Part shown: positions 10,633 through 21,409 of the stretch, piece after piece
How the letters are laid out: each line of letters starts with the position of its first letter
Numbering within the stretch: position 1 is the first letter of the stretch
Source: Bos javanicus
Taxonomy: Eukaryota > Chordata > Mammalia > Artiodactyla > Bovidae
Direction of reading: 5' to 3'
Assembly (NCBI RefSeq): GCF_032452875.1
Contig: NC_083882.1
Span: 60,155,614 to 60,219,613, forward strand
DNA: 64,000 nucleotides
Translations under genes and position numbers: made by a program
Notes under the pieces: model-generated
Told to the model about the DNA's origin: nothing
Seen by the model: the letters and a program-made list of their open reading frames with translations, nothing else
The model's database searches: none

Positions 10633-13161
10633 TGTGATATTCATATATTGTGTAGAACAAAGAAACTTCTCCAAAAATATTTTTAATTAAATGAATCACC
10701 CTTCCATTAAGATTCTTGATTCACTACCATCTATATGACCAGATACCATTTCTTCTGTCCAAAATGCTCTATTACTGTTTCTATCTGTATTTGATTTTTC
10801 CTTTCCAAATCCAAGATTAAATTCACATCTGCATCCCAGAGGATGTTATCTGTTGTTTAGCAATTAGCATATATCTCCTTGCCATTTTTCGCCTTCTTGT
10901 CTCATCTAAACATGTTTTCCAAGGTTAAGTAGACTAGACATATTCAATGGTCTAGCTCATCCACATCTCTTCTTAAAAACCTAGCCCTTCCATAGTACAA
11001 AGAAGGACCAAGCACCCGTATCCTATATAGGCACACAAGCAAGTAAGCCCTTGCCCTCTGGAGGAGAGACTCCTAGACCAAAGTCCTCCAGTCTATTTTT
11101 TGTCCACCAATCATTGGATTTTCTCTGAAGAGAGAATTTAAACTGAGAGACTGTGACACATTCTCCCCTGACCTAACAATTTGTGTGAAGCCAAGGCTGG
11201 AATCAGTACCATTACAAGGCCAAATTATGTGCCAGCCAGTGTTATAGAACAAAGACTATAGACTGAGTGCACCGAGAGACTGAGGCTATATAGAGCTGTT
11301 GATTTTGTTCCTAGTAATTTTCCAGTTCTTAAGCTGACTTATACTTTGTTTTCTGCCCTTGGGTTATATGGGATTCTTCTGTGCTTCATTCAATGAATCC
11401 CCACCCCTTGTTTGAACTCGAAGTATAGAAATTAAATTCCCTACCAAATTATTACCTTTGAGTCTGTCCAGGAAGTTTACACATTGTAGGGGTTCAATAA
11501 ATCTATGGCAGCATCTTTTTCAAGCTCCACTTCCCCCTCCCCAGTAATTAGTTCAATATCTGCTCACAAATGTCATTATTATCTGTTTGTTTCTAACCAC
11601 ATTTGCTTCATGCAGCCAACAGAAGTAGTCCCTATCCATGTTTGAGTCACCAGATAGATAATGTTCAACTTCAACCTGTTGTTGCAGTGGTTGATGATGA
11701 AGCATGAATACTAGATTCTACAAGAGCAGGTTAAAAATATTTCTTTAAAATGTCAATGGAAAAAGACACTTTGAAATGGTCTCTTCATACAATATGCATC
11801 TCCAGATTCCTGCGGTGATGGTGCCACCTTTACTTCCACACAAAAGAATTATTTTTAGTCAAGTAGTTTTCCCCAGTGCTGTCAATATTCACTAGATTTA
11901 TTTGCCCCATGAAGTATTTTTATTTTTATTTTATTTTATTTTTTTGTTCTTCATCAAAACATCTCTTGTCCTTGCTGGGCTGATGGTCGAGGATCAAAAA
12001 GCAATATTCCAGCTGTTCTTAAAATCAGCATTTCTTAGCAAGTTTAAGCAGTGCTTTTTCAAACTCCCTGTGCTATATGCGTCATCTCCTGGTGAGTCAA
12101 ACCTGTTATGTTAGCGCATGGCACAGAGAAAGGCCAGCAAACTTTATAACTTTGAAAAAAACAGCTTCTCTTCTTGGGCTACCTAAGTTGGCTTGAGGTG
12201 TGTTTGTCTGGACTCCACCTGCCGCTTTAAACTCAACAAGCCTTTTCTTTAAACAGCTGATGCCACTTTCTTTTTATCTATGGGCTCCTAAACTGTCACT
12301 ACTTCCCTGAGAAGATAAAGGGAATGAGGGTTTAGAATCAAATCTTTTTATTTTTTGGAAGAAACCCACTTAGATGGGCTCCCCTCTTAAAGGGTTTGCC
12401 TTTGAGAGAAAACCCCGAACAGCTAGACAACGACCCTTCTCCACCCTCACACCTGAGCCCATACTCTGCCTTTCAACATTTCTGATGACCTCGACTCAGC
12501 CTTAGATAATGCTCTCCACTGCACTAAACTAGCACAAGTCTGAGTGTGATCATTCATGGAATGCAAATACAGAGTATTCCAAGGCTGAATAATTGGAGAG
12601 ATGCTGAGCTAAACAAAGTTGATGGTTTTCTCACGGCGGAAATTCTTTATGTCTTTAAAATGTTAAACTACATTCTACATTTTCAGGAGGGAGATAATGA
12701 ATGCCTGTTTCCTGAGCTTATTTGACTGCAAGACTACTTGATGTGAAATATCTTGGGAGGCCTCTCTTTAGTCTTTTGTGCAGTTCCCAGCATTGACATC
12801 TTAGACTGTTGACCATGCCTTGGTGTGGGAATTTTGGTTCCTATTTGTGTCTTTGGCAGCATTATTGTTCCAAGTCCCAAGTCCCTCATGTCTCCATTCA
12901 TCTCACACTCACCCTTTATTTAGGTTCAATCATCCAGTCCCACTGCCTCTCACCTATAATTCATGTATTGTTGCTTACATTCCATCAACCTGATGCTCCT
13001 CCTTTCAAAATCATTGTATCCCTTTTCTTTCTGATGAACTTCAATTTCTCTTTCATGGATTGGCTCCAATGTTACCGCTTCTTTTCCTTGAGTCATAGGA
13101 TGACAGATTAGAAGAGATCTCAGTAATTATTTGGCTTGAATTTCTTTTAGCTGATAAGCAT
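10633..13161. other. unique, repeat-poor sequence
   Basis: I see no gene and few repeats in about 2.5 kb. A tttta-type tract lies at 11920-11945. The frame at 11902-12114 is low complexity at its start and has no domain; the 100-codon frame at 12809-13111 is also unrecognised. The 12115-12790 part is repeat-free and contains the octamer ATGCAAAT at 12561-12568. Confidence 0.5.
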
Positions 13162-13240
13162 TGAGTTAGTCAAAAAGTTCATTCAAGTTTTTCCATAATG
13201 TTTTACAGAAAAACCTGAATGAACTTTTTGGCCAACCTCA
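13162..13240. mobile_element. mariner-type MITE
   Basis: A 79-bp element made almost entirely of two terminal inverted repeats of about 30 bp. The left arm reads tgagttagtcaaaaagttca and the right arm ends gaactttttggccaacctca. The right side is followed by TA, the mariner target; the left TA is not preserved. Matches the short mariner-derived MITE common in ruminants. Confidence 0.8.
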
Positions 13241-14209
13241 TATTTAGTAAGGGTACAGGTCAAAAAGGAAGTATGTGCTAGGACTAGCATCCTAACTGGA
13301 CCACATAAAGGTTCAGGCTTCTGTGAATTGTCCAGACTGGGTTCGGGATTGTACAGTGGGGTTTAAGAAAGAGTTTGGGCATTGTATTGCAAGAATTAAA
13401 TAGAGTCACATGTTAAGTTCAGCTGAATCACAAGTATACAAAACATAATTGGATAACAAAAGCAATGATGCCCATAGTCAAATCATAGACTGAAAGAGTA
13501 GAATTCATGGCATGAGAAGGTTTTTAGATTAAATCATTCAATCAGTAAGAGTTGTTCATTGAAGACCCACCAGTACAGCATTCTTCCCCATAGTACACTC
13601 TCTCCTTAATTGGGAATTTGTTAGAATATTAGGGGTAAACTCATTAGTTATCAGAGAGAGAGATCAGGATATAAGATAACAGCCATATACCAGCAACAGC
13701 ACAGACTGCAGTGTGAATTTTACTTTGCTAGTTATGGGGATAAATCTTCCCCGAGTCATTCTTGTTTTATCATCTGGTCCCTTGTGAACAGAATTCCAAA
13801 AAAAATCTGCTAGTTTCATTGCTAGTTGTAGTTGAGATCTACCTCATCACCAGCAATGACAATATATCACACTTTTCAAATAACTGCATTCTATTCACTC
13901 CACAGCCATTTTTGACAGAGATGTTGGATGTGTAATACTGAAGGCCCATTATTTCATCGTATCTTTGAAATACTTAATAAAATTCATACTTTTTGAAGCC
14001 AAATCCCTTTGCACGTTAGGCCACTTGTCTGGCTTCCTCATTCTTGTGTTCAGGGGCCATTACACATTTCCACTTTGGGTCCCACTGGTGCTAAAAAATC
14101 AAAACTTCTAAAGCTGAACTTCTTTTTGCCCATAAACGTGCCTTCTCCAACTCTAATTCATCAGAATTTCAGATATGTTGCTTCCTTAACTTAAATCTTT
14201 CTTGAATCC
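13241..14209. other. unique sequence, no gene seen
   Basis: No open frame or repeat that I can support. Confidence 0.5.
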
Positions 14210-14744
14210 TTGCCTCCCTTCTATACCCATGACCCTTATCCAAGACTTCATCATTCTAGCCTAAAATATTGTCATGTCCTCTTGAATGATCTCCTTGTCT
14301 CAAGCATTTACCCTCCAATGCTGCTAGTAATACTCTAGCTAGAGTGCAGTATCATTATGCCACTTCCATTCTTAATGTCATAGAATAACTTCCTATAGGT
14401 ATGTGGCAAAATATGTCTAAGATCCTTACTATTGCTCTCTCTTATTCTTGAATCATCTTTTCTATACCCAATAGCAACTTACAAATTATATTGAACCACT
14501 TGAAATTCCTTCATTTTCCATGTCCTTCCCCCACATCAATTTTGACTTTTTCACCTACCTGGAATAACTTTCCCCCTTTCTTACCCATATTTAAGATTCA
14601 CTTAATATTTTTGTTCTACTAAATTTCTCTTGAACCACAAAGGATAGGTTATGTGACTTTCCTCTAGACCCTACAGTATGTATCTTTTGCTCTATTAATA
14701 ACTGCCCTGTAATCAACCACTTATGTCTGTTCTGAGAGTTCAGT
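14210..14744 (+). mobile_element. L2 LINE, internal part of a split copy
   Basis: Pyrimidine-rich L2 blocks in plus order include acctacctggaataactttc and the ttgaattcc-like region around 14500. The element continues after 15255, so the piece between is a later insertion. Confidence 0.65.
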
Positions 14745-15255
14745 CATTCTCCAAAACCACCCTCAGACTCAATGATTTGCTAAAAGGATTTACATAACTA
14801 AGGAAAGTCATTATATTCAGAGTTATGGTTTATTGCAACAAAAGGATACAAATTAAAACAAGCAATGGGATAAAGCATATGGCACAGTGTACAGAAGAGT
14901 TCCAGGTATAAGCTTCCAGTTGTCCTTTCCCAGGCAAGTCATATAGACAGCATTTTCTTCCCCCAGCCCAGAGTATTGCCAGAGAGGATTAGCCAAGCCT
15001 TGAGGTCCAGAGTTTTTTACTGGAGGTCAGCTGCATAGACCAAGATGACCACCTGCATGACTGACTTTAGTCTCTTGTCTCTTCAAAGGTAGAACTGATA
15101 CCTATAAATCACACTGTTGTCCTAGGCTATCTGTCATGGCCAAAGGTCTCCATGTAAACAGAATCTCTTATTGTGCAGAATACTATTAAGGCCTAGAGGT
15201 TAACACCCAGGAGCCAGGGACAAAGTCCCAAACCTTTCTTCAGGTGAGATTTACC
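14745..15255. mobile_element. old LTR-like repeat inserted in L2 (tentative)
   Basis: The block starting tctccaaaaccaccctcag and containing tatggtttattgcaac and ggagccagggacaaa resembles a widely dispersed ancient mammalian LTR that I cannot name with certainty. Its position between two collinear L2 parts supports an insertion. Confidence 0.45.
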
Positions 15256-15410
15256 TTTACTGCACATCTTTCCACTAAAGTACAACCCCAGCAAGAGTAA
15301 GGACTGTGTCATTTTCATCTCTGAGTCCTCATTGTTGATGCGTGTTCAATCCAGAGTAAAATCACAGTATATAACTGCAGAATGAATGAATGAGTCAGTT
15401 AATTTAAAAA
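15256..15410 (+). mobile_element. L2 LINE 3' end, second part of split copy
   Basis: Continues the L2 of 14210-14744 with the agcaagagtaaggactgtgt and gaatgaatgaatgag blocks typical of the L2 terminus. Confidence 0.55.
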
Positions 15411-15814
15411 TGAATGAAACCTTTAACAGCTCTTCAGATCTTTCTATAATGTACTCTCTACCACCTTCTAAGACAAACTGAATTTACTAAAACTAGATGT
15501 CCCTTACTCTTACTTCAGTAGTCATCCAATTTCTTTTTCTTATCTCTTGATACATAAATGAAATACGCACTGTTAACAAATGAAGGGAAACACAGTAGCC
15601 AAAGGAAGATGATAGTTTGCTACCGTCTGCTGTGCATCCCAGTGGACCAGCTCCCTTGGGACAGTCGTGTGATAGAACTCTGTAGTAGAAGTTGGAGAAG
15701 AGGACCTTCTCTAGAGGTGAGCAGCGTGGTCTCAGGAAAGGAAACATTTCTGCGTCTTCTTTGTGTAGGGCTCCTCTGAGAAGTGGGCTTAGGGGACATT
15801 TGACTGTCTCACAC
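15411..15814. other. unique sequence
   Basis: Overlapping frames of 73 and 109 codons lie on opposite strands (15558-15779 plus, 15493-15822 minus). Neither has a recognisable domain, and mutual overlap is what chance gives. Confidence 0.5.
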
Positions 15815-16477
15815 TGAAACACAGCAAGGCCCTATAGTCCTTCCCTGCTATGTCCTCAGCCTGCCCTTTATCTGTGGAAAAACTTTAGCCAAAGAATAAA
15901 TTTAATCAGAGAAGTGAGGAAATGGAGAAACAAAGGAAAACAGTCCAACAAGACTAAATAATAATAGTTTAATCATTAAGCATAGTCAAGGACCATTTTC
16001 TCCTTAAGGGCTTATAGATAACATTCTGAGCCATATCCTGTGAGCTGACTTTTAAATACTAAAATCCCTACCAAATGGAAGAAGTTAACTACATGATGAC
16101 CAGACTGTAGCCATGACATAAGCTGCTATAATTCTGAGAACTGGCCTCAAAAATTAGGAAAAAAATGATCCTGGAACTGAAGATTAATTGTACTTAAAAT
16201 AATCAAGATGATGCTGATCAGACTACTGCATGACCGATTTCAAGATGAGTGTCAGAGCTGACTGTTACTGCACGTAACCCCCTCCCTTCACCTATAAAAG
16301 ATCTTGCTCACTGATTGTCAGAGGGGGGAAGTCAGCCTTTGGACAGGAGTCTGCCCTCCCTGTCCCATCCCACACTAGTTTCTGGCCTCTGAAATAAAGC
16401 AAACTTTCCTTTCCATCAACATCATCACTTTATTGACTTTTGAGCAGCAAGCAACAGGACCCCTGCTTTCAGTAACA
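15815..16477 (+). mobile_element. second solo LTR of the same ERV family (BTLTR1-like, tentative)
   Basis: 663 bp with tgaaacacagcaagg at the 5' end and agtaaca at the 3' end. It shares with 2407-3035 the tttaatcagagaagtgag, gttaactacatgatgaccag and aataaagcaaactttccttt blocks. It carries about 25 bp more in the middle (near 16106-16130). TATA-like tataaaa at 16293-16299, AATAAA at 16393-16398. The 12.8 kb between the two LTRs holds no retroviral coding sequence, so they are best read as two independent solo LTRs. Confidence 0.75.
16293..16299 (+). promoter_or_regulatory. TATA-like box of LTR
   Basis: tataaaa in the same relative place as in the first LTR, about 95 bp before AATAAA. Confidence 0.5.
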
Positions 16478-16783
16478 ATTCTCTTCCTGTGTCTCTAAGA
16501 GGCCTTTTTGCTTCCAAATGTTTAATCCATAGATATCTCACTTTATTATATATATCACTGTTAGGAAATGTGTTTCTCTGAATTAATGTGCTTTGTTAAA
16601 AAGCTGCCCTGCTTCTTGTTATATATAATACTACCCCCTTATTCTCAGTGTTTCATAAAGTCACTCTTCAGGTAATCTTTTAAAAATGCAAATCAGTTGA
16701 CACCAATAGTCTGCTTATATCCTCCCATGGATTTCTATGTCATTTAGAATATAATCAATATTATTGCTATGGACTACAAGACT

Positions 16784-16997
16784 ATAAGACTGAGCTTCCT
16801 GGGTAGCTTAGATAGTAAAGAATCTGCCTGCAATGCAGGAGACCCCGATTCAGTTCTGGGTTGGGAAGTTCCCCTGGAGGAGAGCATGGCAACCCACTCC
16901 AGTATTCTTGCCTGCAGAATCCCCATGGACAGAGAAGCCTGGCAGGTTACAGTCCATGGGGTTGCAAAGAATTGGACATGACTAAGCACAGAATAGC
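16784..16997 (+). mobile_element. Bov-tA SINE, first of a tandem pair
   Basis: Near full length, from gagcttcctgggtagc to gactaagcac. It is bounded by acaagact at 16776-16783 and 16998-17005. The same octamer recurs after the next SINE. Confidence 0.9.
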
Positions 16998-17005
16998 ACA
17001 AGACT

Positions 17006-17159
17006 AGAGGGCTTCCTAGGTGGCACTAGTGGTAAAGAACCCAACCTACGAATGTAAGAGATGTAGTAAATGAGGGTTCAATCCCTGGGAAATTCCATGG
17101 GCGGAGGAGCTTGGCAGGCTACAGTCCATGGGGCAGAAAGAGTCGGACAGAACTGAGTG

Positions 17160-17191
<32 letters not shown>

Positions 17192-17192
17192 T
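17006..17192 (+). mobile_element. Bov-tA SINE, second of tandem pair, internally deleted, (CA)n tail
   Basis: Starts with gggcttcctaggtggc. After the B box and ccctggg it jumps to aaattccatggg, missing about 55-75 bp of the usual body; the consensus has cctgg on both sides of the gap, which suggests deletion between short repeats. A CA-repeat at about 17160-17190 follows the 3' end. acaagact at 17193-17200 closes it. Confidence 0.88.
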
Positions 17193-17325
17193 ACAAGACT
17201 GTAAATCCCAGTCCCTGATTGCCTCTCAATCTCACCTACTCATTCTACTACTTAATTTCTTAGTAGCAACTTAGCAACTCTCTAGAATTATGTTGTTCAT
17301 TTATTTGTCTATATACTACTATCCT

Positions 17326-17795
17326 TTAACTAGAATGAAAGCCCCCTAAGGTCAGGAATCTTAATGACCTTGTTAAGACTCTATAGAGATTCCTGTGGAC
17401 TGCAAGGAGATTAAGCCAGTCAATCCTAAGGGAAATCAACCCGGATATTCATTAGAAGGACTGATGCTAAAGCTGAATCTCCAATACTTTTGCCACCTGA
17501 TGTGAAGAGCTGGCTCATTGGAAAAGAACCTGACACTGGGAAAGATAGAGGGCAAGAGGAGAAGGGGACAACAGAGGATGAGATTGTTGGATGGCATCAC
17601 CGACTCAATGGACATGAATTTGAATGGCTGATAGTGAACAACAGGGAAGCCTGGCATGCTTCAGTCCATGAGGTTGCAAAGAGTTGGACTCAACTTAGCA
17701 ACTGAACAACAATAACAACTGATTTAGACCCAGTGCTTAGAGTAGTGACTGACACAGGGTATTTATTATCTGTCAAGTGTCAATCATTTATAGAG
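17326..17795 (+). mobile_element. L2 LINE 3' end, split by BovB
   Basis: The left part (17326-17373) has aactagaatgaaagcccc and ggtcaggaatctt; the right part (17723-17795) continues with acccagtgcttagagtagtg. The BovB fragment at 17374-17722 lies between. Confidence 0.6.
17374..17722 (+). mobile_element. BovB 3' fragment inside L2
   Basis: From the gtggactgcaaggagat block through gaggatgagattgttggat to gcaactgaacaacaataac. About 350 bp of the BovB 3' end, diverged. No clear TSD. Frames 17490-17705 (+) and 17436-17657 (-) are shadows of it. Confidence 0.88.
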
Positions 17796-19399
17796 AAGCA
17801 TTAGTAAGTTTTTATCAGAAGGTGAGAGAGCAGCTCACTGAAAGGCAACTTCTGTAGGAGGGACTGTGCTCACTGCCATGGATGGAAAGCATGATGAAAC
17901 TTTTGAGTACCCGGTTCATGCACTACTACACCAGATCCTCTGAGCAGGGGAGCCTGCCGAGGAATATTAAAGGAGAAAATACAAGGACAAACTAAATGGT
18001 ACTTTCAGCTTTCCAGCCTACCTCTCACTTCAGTGCCCTTCCAATCATCCTTGGCCTCTACTCCTGATGCTTCCAGTATCCAAGATCAAAAGAAAAGAAC
18101 ATGAAAGATCTATTCCCTCTCCAATGTTAATGTATCATTGATACTAAGAAATACTTAAACACCTTTACTAACTGTGTATTTATTACCTACAAGATAAAGC
18201 AAGGGATCTGCAACACTTAATAATATGATTCTGAACTATTATTCCTGGCTCAGATGTTGTCACTTTGGCCAGTGATCTTATTCACTCAAAGCTTCTTTCA
18301 ATTACTAAATGGTACTGATAGCAGTCAGGGCATAGAATCAAGTTTCTATGAAGAAACACATAAAAGAACAACAAAGACCGTTCCTCTACCTCATTGTGAT
18401 AGGAAAAGTAATAGAATGAGCAATCAGTAGAAATCTGCTTTATACTCAAAGCATCTTTTTTTTTTTTTTTAATAATTGAAGACAGTGAGAGTCTACCTAC
18501 AGTAACAACAGAAATAATGATTCTAGTTAAGTGACAAAGCTGAGTTCTGAATCTATGTCTACTAACCCCCAAGGCCCTTCCTTTTCAGGTACAGCAGGAT
18601 GCCACTTCAGGGCTGAGCCCAAAAGGAAGAAAGGGCGTGAGGAGGAATTTTGTGGCTGTGATAATTAATATTGATATTTAGCAGATCTGTTTTCAGGACC
18701 AGAATATTCATATACAGGAATGTGGCAGGAGGAGTGCTAGAAAGCATTGTGCTCTGTTTTATTTATTCATCGAAGGAGAGCAGAAAGAAGTACCTGACCT
18801 GGCACACAGAGAAAGAAACATGCTTGGTTGGTTTCCTGTCTCCAAGCCATAAGGAAAGTGTTGAGAGTGAGCCTGTGGCTTTGGATGGAAAAGCAGCTGT
18901 CTCTCTGGGGGAGAGGAGCTCTAGCTCAGCCAGGCAGGCAGGCAGGCAGCCCAGAGCTGATCAAGAGAACCCTTGCTCTCTGACTTGCTATCGTGGGGCC
19001 CTCAAGGGGTTAAGAACAGCAGGTTTCTTTTGGTTGCTACGTGCAGTGAACACACAGATTGTTGCTGACGACTCCAGGAGCATCCCCCTTCAATAGGTGA
19101 AGAGTGGACTCAACCACAACACACTCACTGACATGCAGCTGATCCCCAGAGTCCAGGCTGTTTCTGTGTGTGATCAATGTGCTGTTCCACTAGCTAAATT
19201 TAGGGACCCTGTCTCCTATGACAATGGCACCTCACGATGACTAATTAGCAATAAAACTGTGGATGATGTGACAGGTTTAATTATTTAGTCTCCAAGGTTT
19301 TGATTAAATTAAAACTCTTTACCACAGGACAAAAAATTAATAATACACAAGTTACGATTATAAAACAGTGAGGCCAATCCCACAAATCACAAGCTGGGT
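17796..19399. other. unique, repeat-poor sequence
   Basis: A T-run lies at about 18451-18469. The plus frame 18671-19096 (141 codons) has no recognisable domain, signal peptide or membrane segment pattern and no neighbour that supports it. The 19190-19335 part is listed separately. Confidence 0.5.
19190..19335. promoter_or_regulatory. candidate conserved non-coding element (speculative)
   Basis: A repeat-free AT-rich stretch with two TAATTA homeodomain cores (19242-19247, 19278-19283), a TGACAG MEIS-type site (19269-19274), caataaaac and gattaaattaaaa within about 80 bp. Such clustering is seen in developmental enhancers but also arises by chance in AT-rich DNA; conservation cannot be seen from one sequence. 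Confidence 0.2.
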
Positions 19400-19885
19400 C
19401 TTGTGACCCAGCTTCTCTGTGTGTATATGAGATGAGTCATCTGTGTGTGAGTGTGTGTAAAACCCTGCAGATGTGTGTACATATATAATGGTAGACCTTA
19501 GTGTGAGTGTGCAAATAATGAGAGAGAGAGATCCCTGTGAATTTCTGTACATGTAAAGTCATATAGAGATATATGTGTACATGACTGTTTATATGCATCT
19601 GTGTTTATATGTGTGTGAACAACGCTGAAGATTCATATGTGCATGTCCAGCAATGAATAAGTATGCAAGTAAATGTGGGTAATGTTGGAAATGCATATGT
19701 ATATGTAACTCTGTGTGTACAAAACTGTATTTTATGAGTGCCACAGTTGAGGTGCATGTCTGTGCTAATCCTGGGGAAGTTTTTATGTATTTTGTGTGCA
19801 TAAAAACTCTGGTAAAAAAGTATGCAAATAGTGTGTGTATAGGTTATATGTATATATATTTTTATGTTATGTATATATTCAATAT
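19400..19885. repeat. TG/TA-rich degenerate tract
   Basis: Nearly 500 bp of imperfect tgtg, tatatg and tgtgtgca units, with no single fixed period. It resembles a decayed microsatellite array. Minus-strand frames 19358-19552 and 19589-19801 are His/Thr-rich products of it. Confidence 0.6.
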
Positions 19886-19897
19886 ATAATAATATGC

Positions 19898-20034
19898 TGC
19901 TGCTGCTGCTGCTGCTAGGTCGCGTCAGCCATGTCCAACTCTGTGCGACCCCATAGATGGCAGCCCATCAGGCTTCTCTGTCCATTGGATTTTCCAGGCA
20001 AGAGTACTGGAGTGGGGTGCCATTGCCTTCTCCC
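19898..20034 (-). mobile_element. Bov-A monomer SINE with 12-bp TSD
   Basis: A single Bov-A monomer with a (gct)n run at the left. ataataatatgc occurs at 19886-19897 and 20035-20046. Monomer length is about half that of Bov-A2. Confidence 0.88.
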
Positions 20035-20142
20035 ATAATAATATGCAATATATAATAAGTCAATATATAATACTATACATTATATATAATAAATAATAAA
20101 TTTATATATATATATACACCATTAGGTATACAGGTATACACA

Positions 20143-20361
20143 TGTGCGTGCTAAGTTGCTTCAGTTCTGTCCAACTCTTGGTGAACCTATGGACTGTAGC
20201 CTGCCAGGCTCCTCTGTCCACGGGAATCTCCAGGCAAGAACACTGGAGTGGGTTGCTATTTCCTTCTTCAGGGGATCTTCCTGATGCAGGGGTTGAATCT
20301 GTATCTCTTATGTCTCCTGCTTTCGTAGGAGGGTTCTTTACCACTAGTGCCACCCGGAAAG
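20143..20361 (-). mobile_element. Bov-tA SINE
   Basis: The plus strand reads gtgctaagttgcttcag at the SINE 3' end and accactagtgccacccgg at the tRNA-derived end. Frames on both strands (20102-20371 and 20142-20366) are translations of it. Confidence 0.9.
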
Positions 20362-20584
20362 CATAAAACATAAAACATTGTATTTGTACGTCCTACATGT
20401 TAACCTTGTAAGATCTTTCCTATGTGAATTTATATTCAACATTAGAATATAATGGTATATATAATACTGAAGGTATGTGTGGTCATGTTCATTATACCAG
20501 AGATACATGTTTAAACATTTACTATACAGGAAGTATGCAGAACATTGCAGATATACGGTGTTTGCTTAAGTTGTGTGAAATATA

Positions 20585-21125
20585 TGTAACATAAAACATA
20601 CCATTTTAATCATTTTAAGTTCAGTGTCATGAAGTACATTGACATTGTTGTGTGACCATCACTTCCATCCATCTCCAGAAATTTGTCTCTTACAAAACTG
20701 AAACACTGTACTGATTAAACAATAACTCTCCACGCCCTTCTGCTCTCAGCCCCTGGAATCAACCATGTTACTTCAAATGGGTGGAAACAAACAGTAGTCA
20801 TTCTCTTGTGAGGAGCTTATGACTCTGGTTCATCTATGTTGTAGCATGTGTCAGAATGTCATTTGTTTTTTAAAGCTGAAAAATATTCCATTGTGTGTAT
20901 ATACCACATTTTGTCCATTTATCTGCTGATGAACACTTGGGTTCTTTGACCTTTTAATTACTGGGAAATATGAATATACAAATATCCATGCCCTTTCTTT
21001 CAGGTCTTTTTGGGTATTTCTACAGAAGTGGAATTGCTAGATAATACAATAATTCCATTTTTAATTTTTTGAGAAACTGCCTTACTGTTTTTCCATAGTG
21101 GCTGTGCCATTTTGTACATAGGATT
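20585..21125 (-). mobile_element. old L1 (L1M type), 3' region
   Basis: Minus-orientation L1 blocks: ccatccatctccagaa, gttgtagcatgtgtcagaat, attccattgtgtgtatatac, atctgctgatgaacacttgg, gaagtggaattgctag and ccatagtggctgtgcc, in the order known for mammalian L1M 3' ends. Confidence 0.8.
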
Positions 21126-21130
21126 TTTAT

Positions 21131-21239
21131 GTGTGTGTTATCACTTATAAGAAATCTTAATAGAAAATAGATGATTACATGTATATATTTCTTATAAGTG
21201 TTAACACATATACATATAATCATCTATTTTCTATTAAGA
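21131..21239. repeat. interlocked inverted repeats
   Basis: A 23-bp block (21155-21177) is exactly the reverse complement of 21217-21239. Just before it, about 22 bp ending ataagaaat (to 21154) are a near-perfect reverse complement of 21187-21208. The blocks lie in order A-B-A'-B', not nested, so they cannot all pair in one simple hairpin. Starts where the L1M fragment ends. Confidence 0.85.
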
Positions 21240-21409
21240 CTAGAGATGTAGAATATGAATGTAACTGGCTATATGAGTATATATACAACACTTAAGCTAG
21301 ACTGCTGAACATTTACCATGAGATGTATGTGTGTTTGTGTGTGTATAGGAGTGATGGTTTCTAGTGTCATATTTATTTTTATATGTTACTCATTAACAAT
21401 TAAATTTTG

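Noticed and set aside
15493..15822. 109-codon minus frame
   Set aside because: Overlaps another frame on the opposite strand and shows no domain.
2407..16477. A complete provirus bounded by two LTRs
   Set aside because: No gag, pro, pol or env-like sequence between them, and the LTRs differ too much for a single recent provirus.
18671..19096. 141-codon frame as a small protein gene
   Set aside because: No domain, no homologous frame elsewhere in the window, no clear promoter or splice context; chance frames of this size are expected in 64 kb.
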